A stretch of DNA of 6,593 bases, taken from positions 1 to 6,593 of the forward strand of contig JAJAYH010000468.1 of assembly GCA_026786325.1 (NCBI GenBank), read 5' to 3'. Made by a program: the position numbers and the translations under genes. Source of the DNA: Alkalinema sp. CAN_BIN05 (GTDB taxonomy: Bacteria; Cyanobacteriota; Cyanobacteriia; Leptolyngbyales; Leptolyngbyaceae). Positions 5,895 through 6,593 of the stretch are shown piece by piece. The stretch's first letter is position 1. Each line of letters starts with the position of its first letter. Under the pieces are notes generated by a model. The model was given only the letters and a program-made list of their open reading frames with translations. It made no database searches and was not told the origin of the DNA.

Positions 5895-6593
5895 TTAGAA
5901 GTTCATTTCAACGGCTTGAACCCGTTCAACTTGCTTCTTCTTCAACACCAACATAATTTGAGCCAGAGTTGTGATTGCGAAGAACGCCATCAGACCCAAA
6001 ACTCGATTGGGATTTTGCAGTACGATTTCGATGTCGGCTTGACCAAAACCACCAACATTAGGATTGTTCGTCAAAGGTTGACCCGCCGTAACCTGATCGC
6101 CCACGGCAACCAAGATTGTTGGTCCAGCAGGAATGGTTTCCGTAACGGTTTTGTCGTTTTCACCTTGAATGGTCACAAGAAACGCACCCTCTTCGGATGG
6201 GGCAATGGCGCTAATGCTTCCGGTCAGGGTTGCATTGTAAACCGCATTATTGCTCTTATCGCCCGTTGGGTAGAGATGACAACGACCGCGATTTCCGCCG
6301 ACGTGAATCTGGTATTTACCAAAGTTAGCGTTGGAGTTAGTGCCGGGATCCGGAGACAGAATCGGGAAGGTGAGTTCCTCATAGTCATCACCTGACAACG
6401 GACCCACAACCAAAATATTTGGCTTTGCATCGCTGTAAGGCTGGATGTACATGTCTGCGACCGCCGCACGTTGCTCGTCTGTCAACCGTTCGTCGGGATC
6501 CAAGGTAAATCCTTCTGGCAAGACTAAAACGGCACCGACATTCAGGCCAGCCTTGCTTCCGTCGCCGGCAAGTTGTTGCACGGTGTGGTCGTA
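5895..6593 (-). CDS. petA: Cytochrome f, C-terminal part (N-terminus outside window)
   Basis: The last 233 codons of petA run in from the right edge. Cytochrome f is the c-type haem subunit of the b6f complex and passes electrons from the Rieske protein to plastocyanin or cytochrome c6 on the lumenal side of the thylakoid. The visible protein begins YDHTVQQLAGDGSKAGLNVGA, continues through MYIQPYSDAKPNILVVGPL and FGKYQIHVGGNRGR, the small domain with YPTGDKSNNAVYNA, then QPLTNNPNVGGFGQADIEIVLQ. It ends in the single membrane helix (VLGLMAFFAITTLAQIMLVL) and the stromal tail KKKQVERVQAVEMNF, typical of cyanobacterial petA. The haem CxxCH motif, signal peptide and any petC neighbour lie beyond the edge. 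A GTG at 6581 could be mistaken for a start, but the frame and homology continue past it. Unusually, the NRGRGQ segment reads NRGRCH. Confidence 0.98.
   Translation of the reverse strand, partial: YDHTVQQLAGDGSKAGLNVGAVLVLPEGFTLDPDERLTDEQRAAVADMYIQPYSDAKPNILVVGPLSGDDYEELTFPILSPDPGTNSNANFGKYQIHVGGNRGRCHLYPTGDKSNNAVYNATLTGSISAIAPSEEGAFLVTIQGENDKTVTETIPAGPTILVAVGDQVTAGQPLTNNPNVGGFGQADIEIVLQNPNRVLGLMAFFAITTLAQIMLVLKKKQVERVQAVEMNF

Noticed and set aside
5916..6395. 159-codon open frame on the plus strand opposite petA
   Set aside because: It is fully antisense to an unmistakable cytochrome f gene, has no family-like motifs and is a shadow of that gene's codon bias.

Overview
The window looks like a cyanobacterial chromosome segment. 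The clearest evidence is a nearly complete petA gene (cytochrome f of the b6f complex) at the right edge. It is supported by many copies of the HIP1 core CGATCG, which is over-represented in cyanobacterial genomes, and by cyanobacterial-style cell-envelope and FHA-domain genes. I cannot name the genus from sequence alone.

Left part (1-1072): two minus-strand genes, probably one transcription unit. The upstream gene encodes a glycoside hydrolase family 19 (chitinase/endolysin-like) enzyme. The downstream one is cut by the window edge and encodes a small domain often found next to or fused with cyanobacterial cell-wall hydrolases. Middle left (about 1263-2381): a dead transposase on the plus strand, truncated at its N-terminus and interrupted by an in-frame TAA. 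It lies in a stretch of about 1.6 kb with no CGATCG. Middle (2457-3065): a minus-strand FHA-domain protein, convergent with the transposase remnant.

The 382-bp gap at 3066-3447 has no long gene but is not featureless. It holds a perfect 21-bp direct repeat (two copies, 39 bp period), an adjacent hairpin and a 13-codon ORF behind a strong Shine-Dalgarno sequence. This resembles the scar of a transposon end, possibly of the Tn7/TnsB type, though that is inference.

Right part (3448-6593): a minus-strand FAD-dependent oxidoreductase of the DAO family is divergent from a plus-strand membrane-anchored or secreted M23 (LytM) peptidase. The oxidoreductase has a good sigma70-type promoter that overlaps its longest possible reading frame and so argues for a shorter protein. 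The M23 gene converges on petA, and a strong symmetrical hairpin terminator separates them.

Two themes recur. Two separate loci handle peptidoglycan or chitin-like polymers (GH19 pair and M23 peptidase), and 1.2-3.4 kb shows decayed mobile DNA. The most notable single-residue observation is in cytochrome f: the usually invariant Arg-Gly-Gln of the NRGRGQ segment reads Arg-Cys-His, changing the Gln that belongs to the buried water chain. I found no complete undescribed system in the window.
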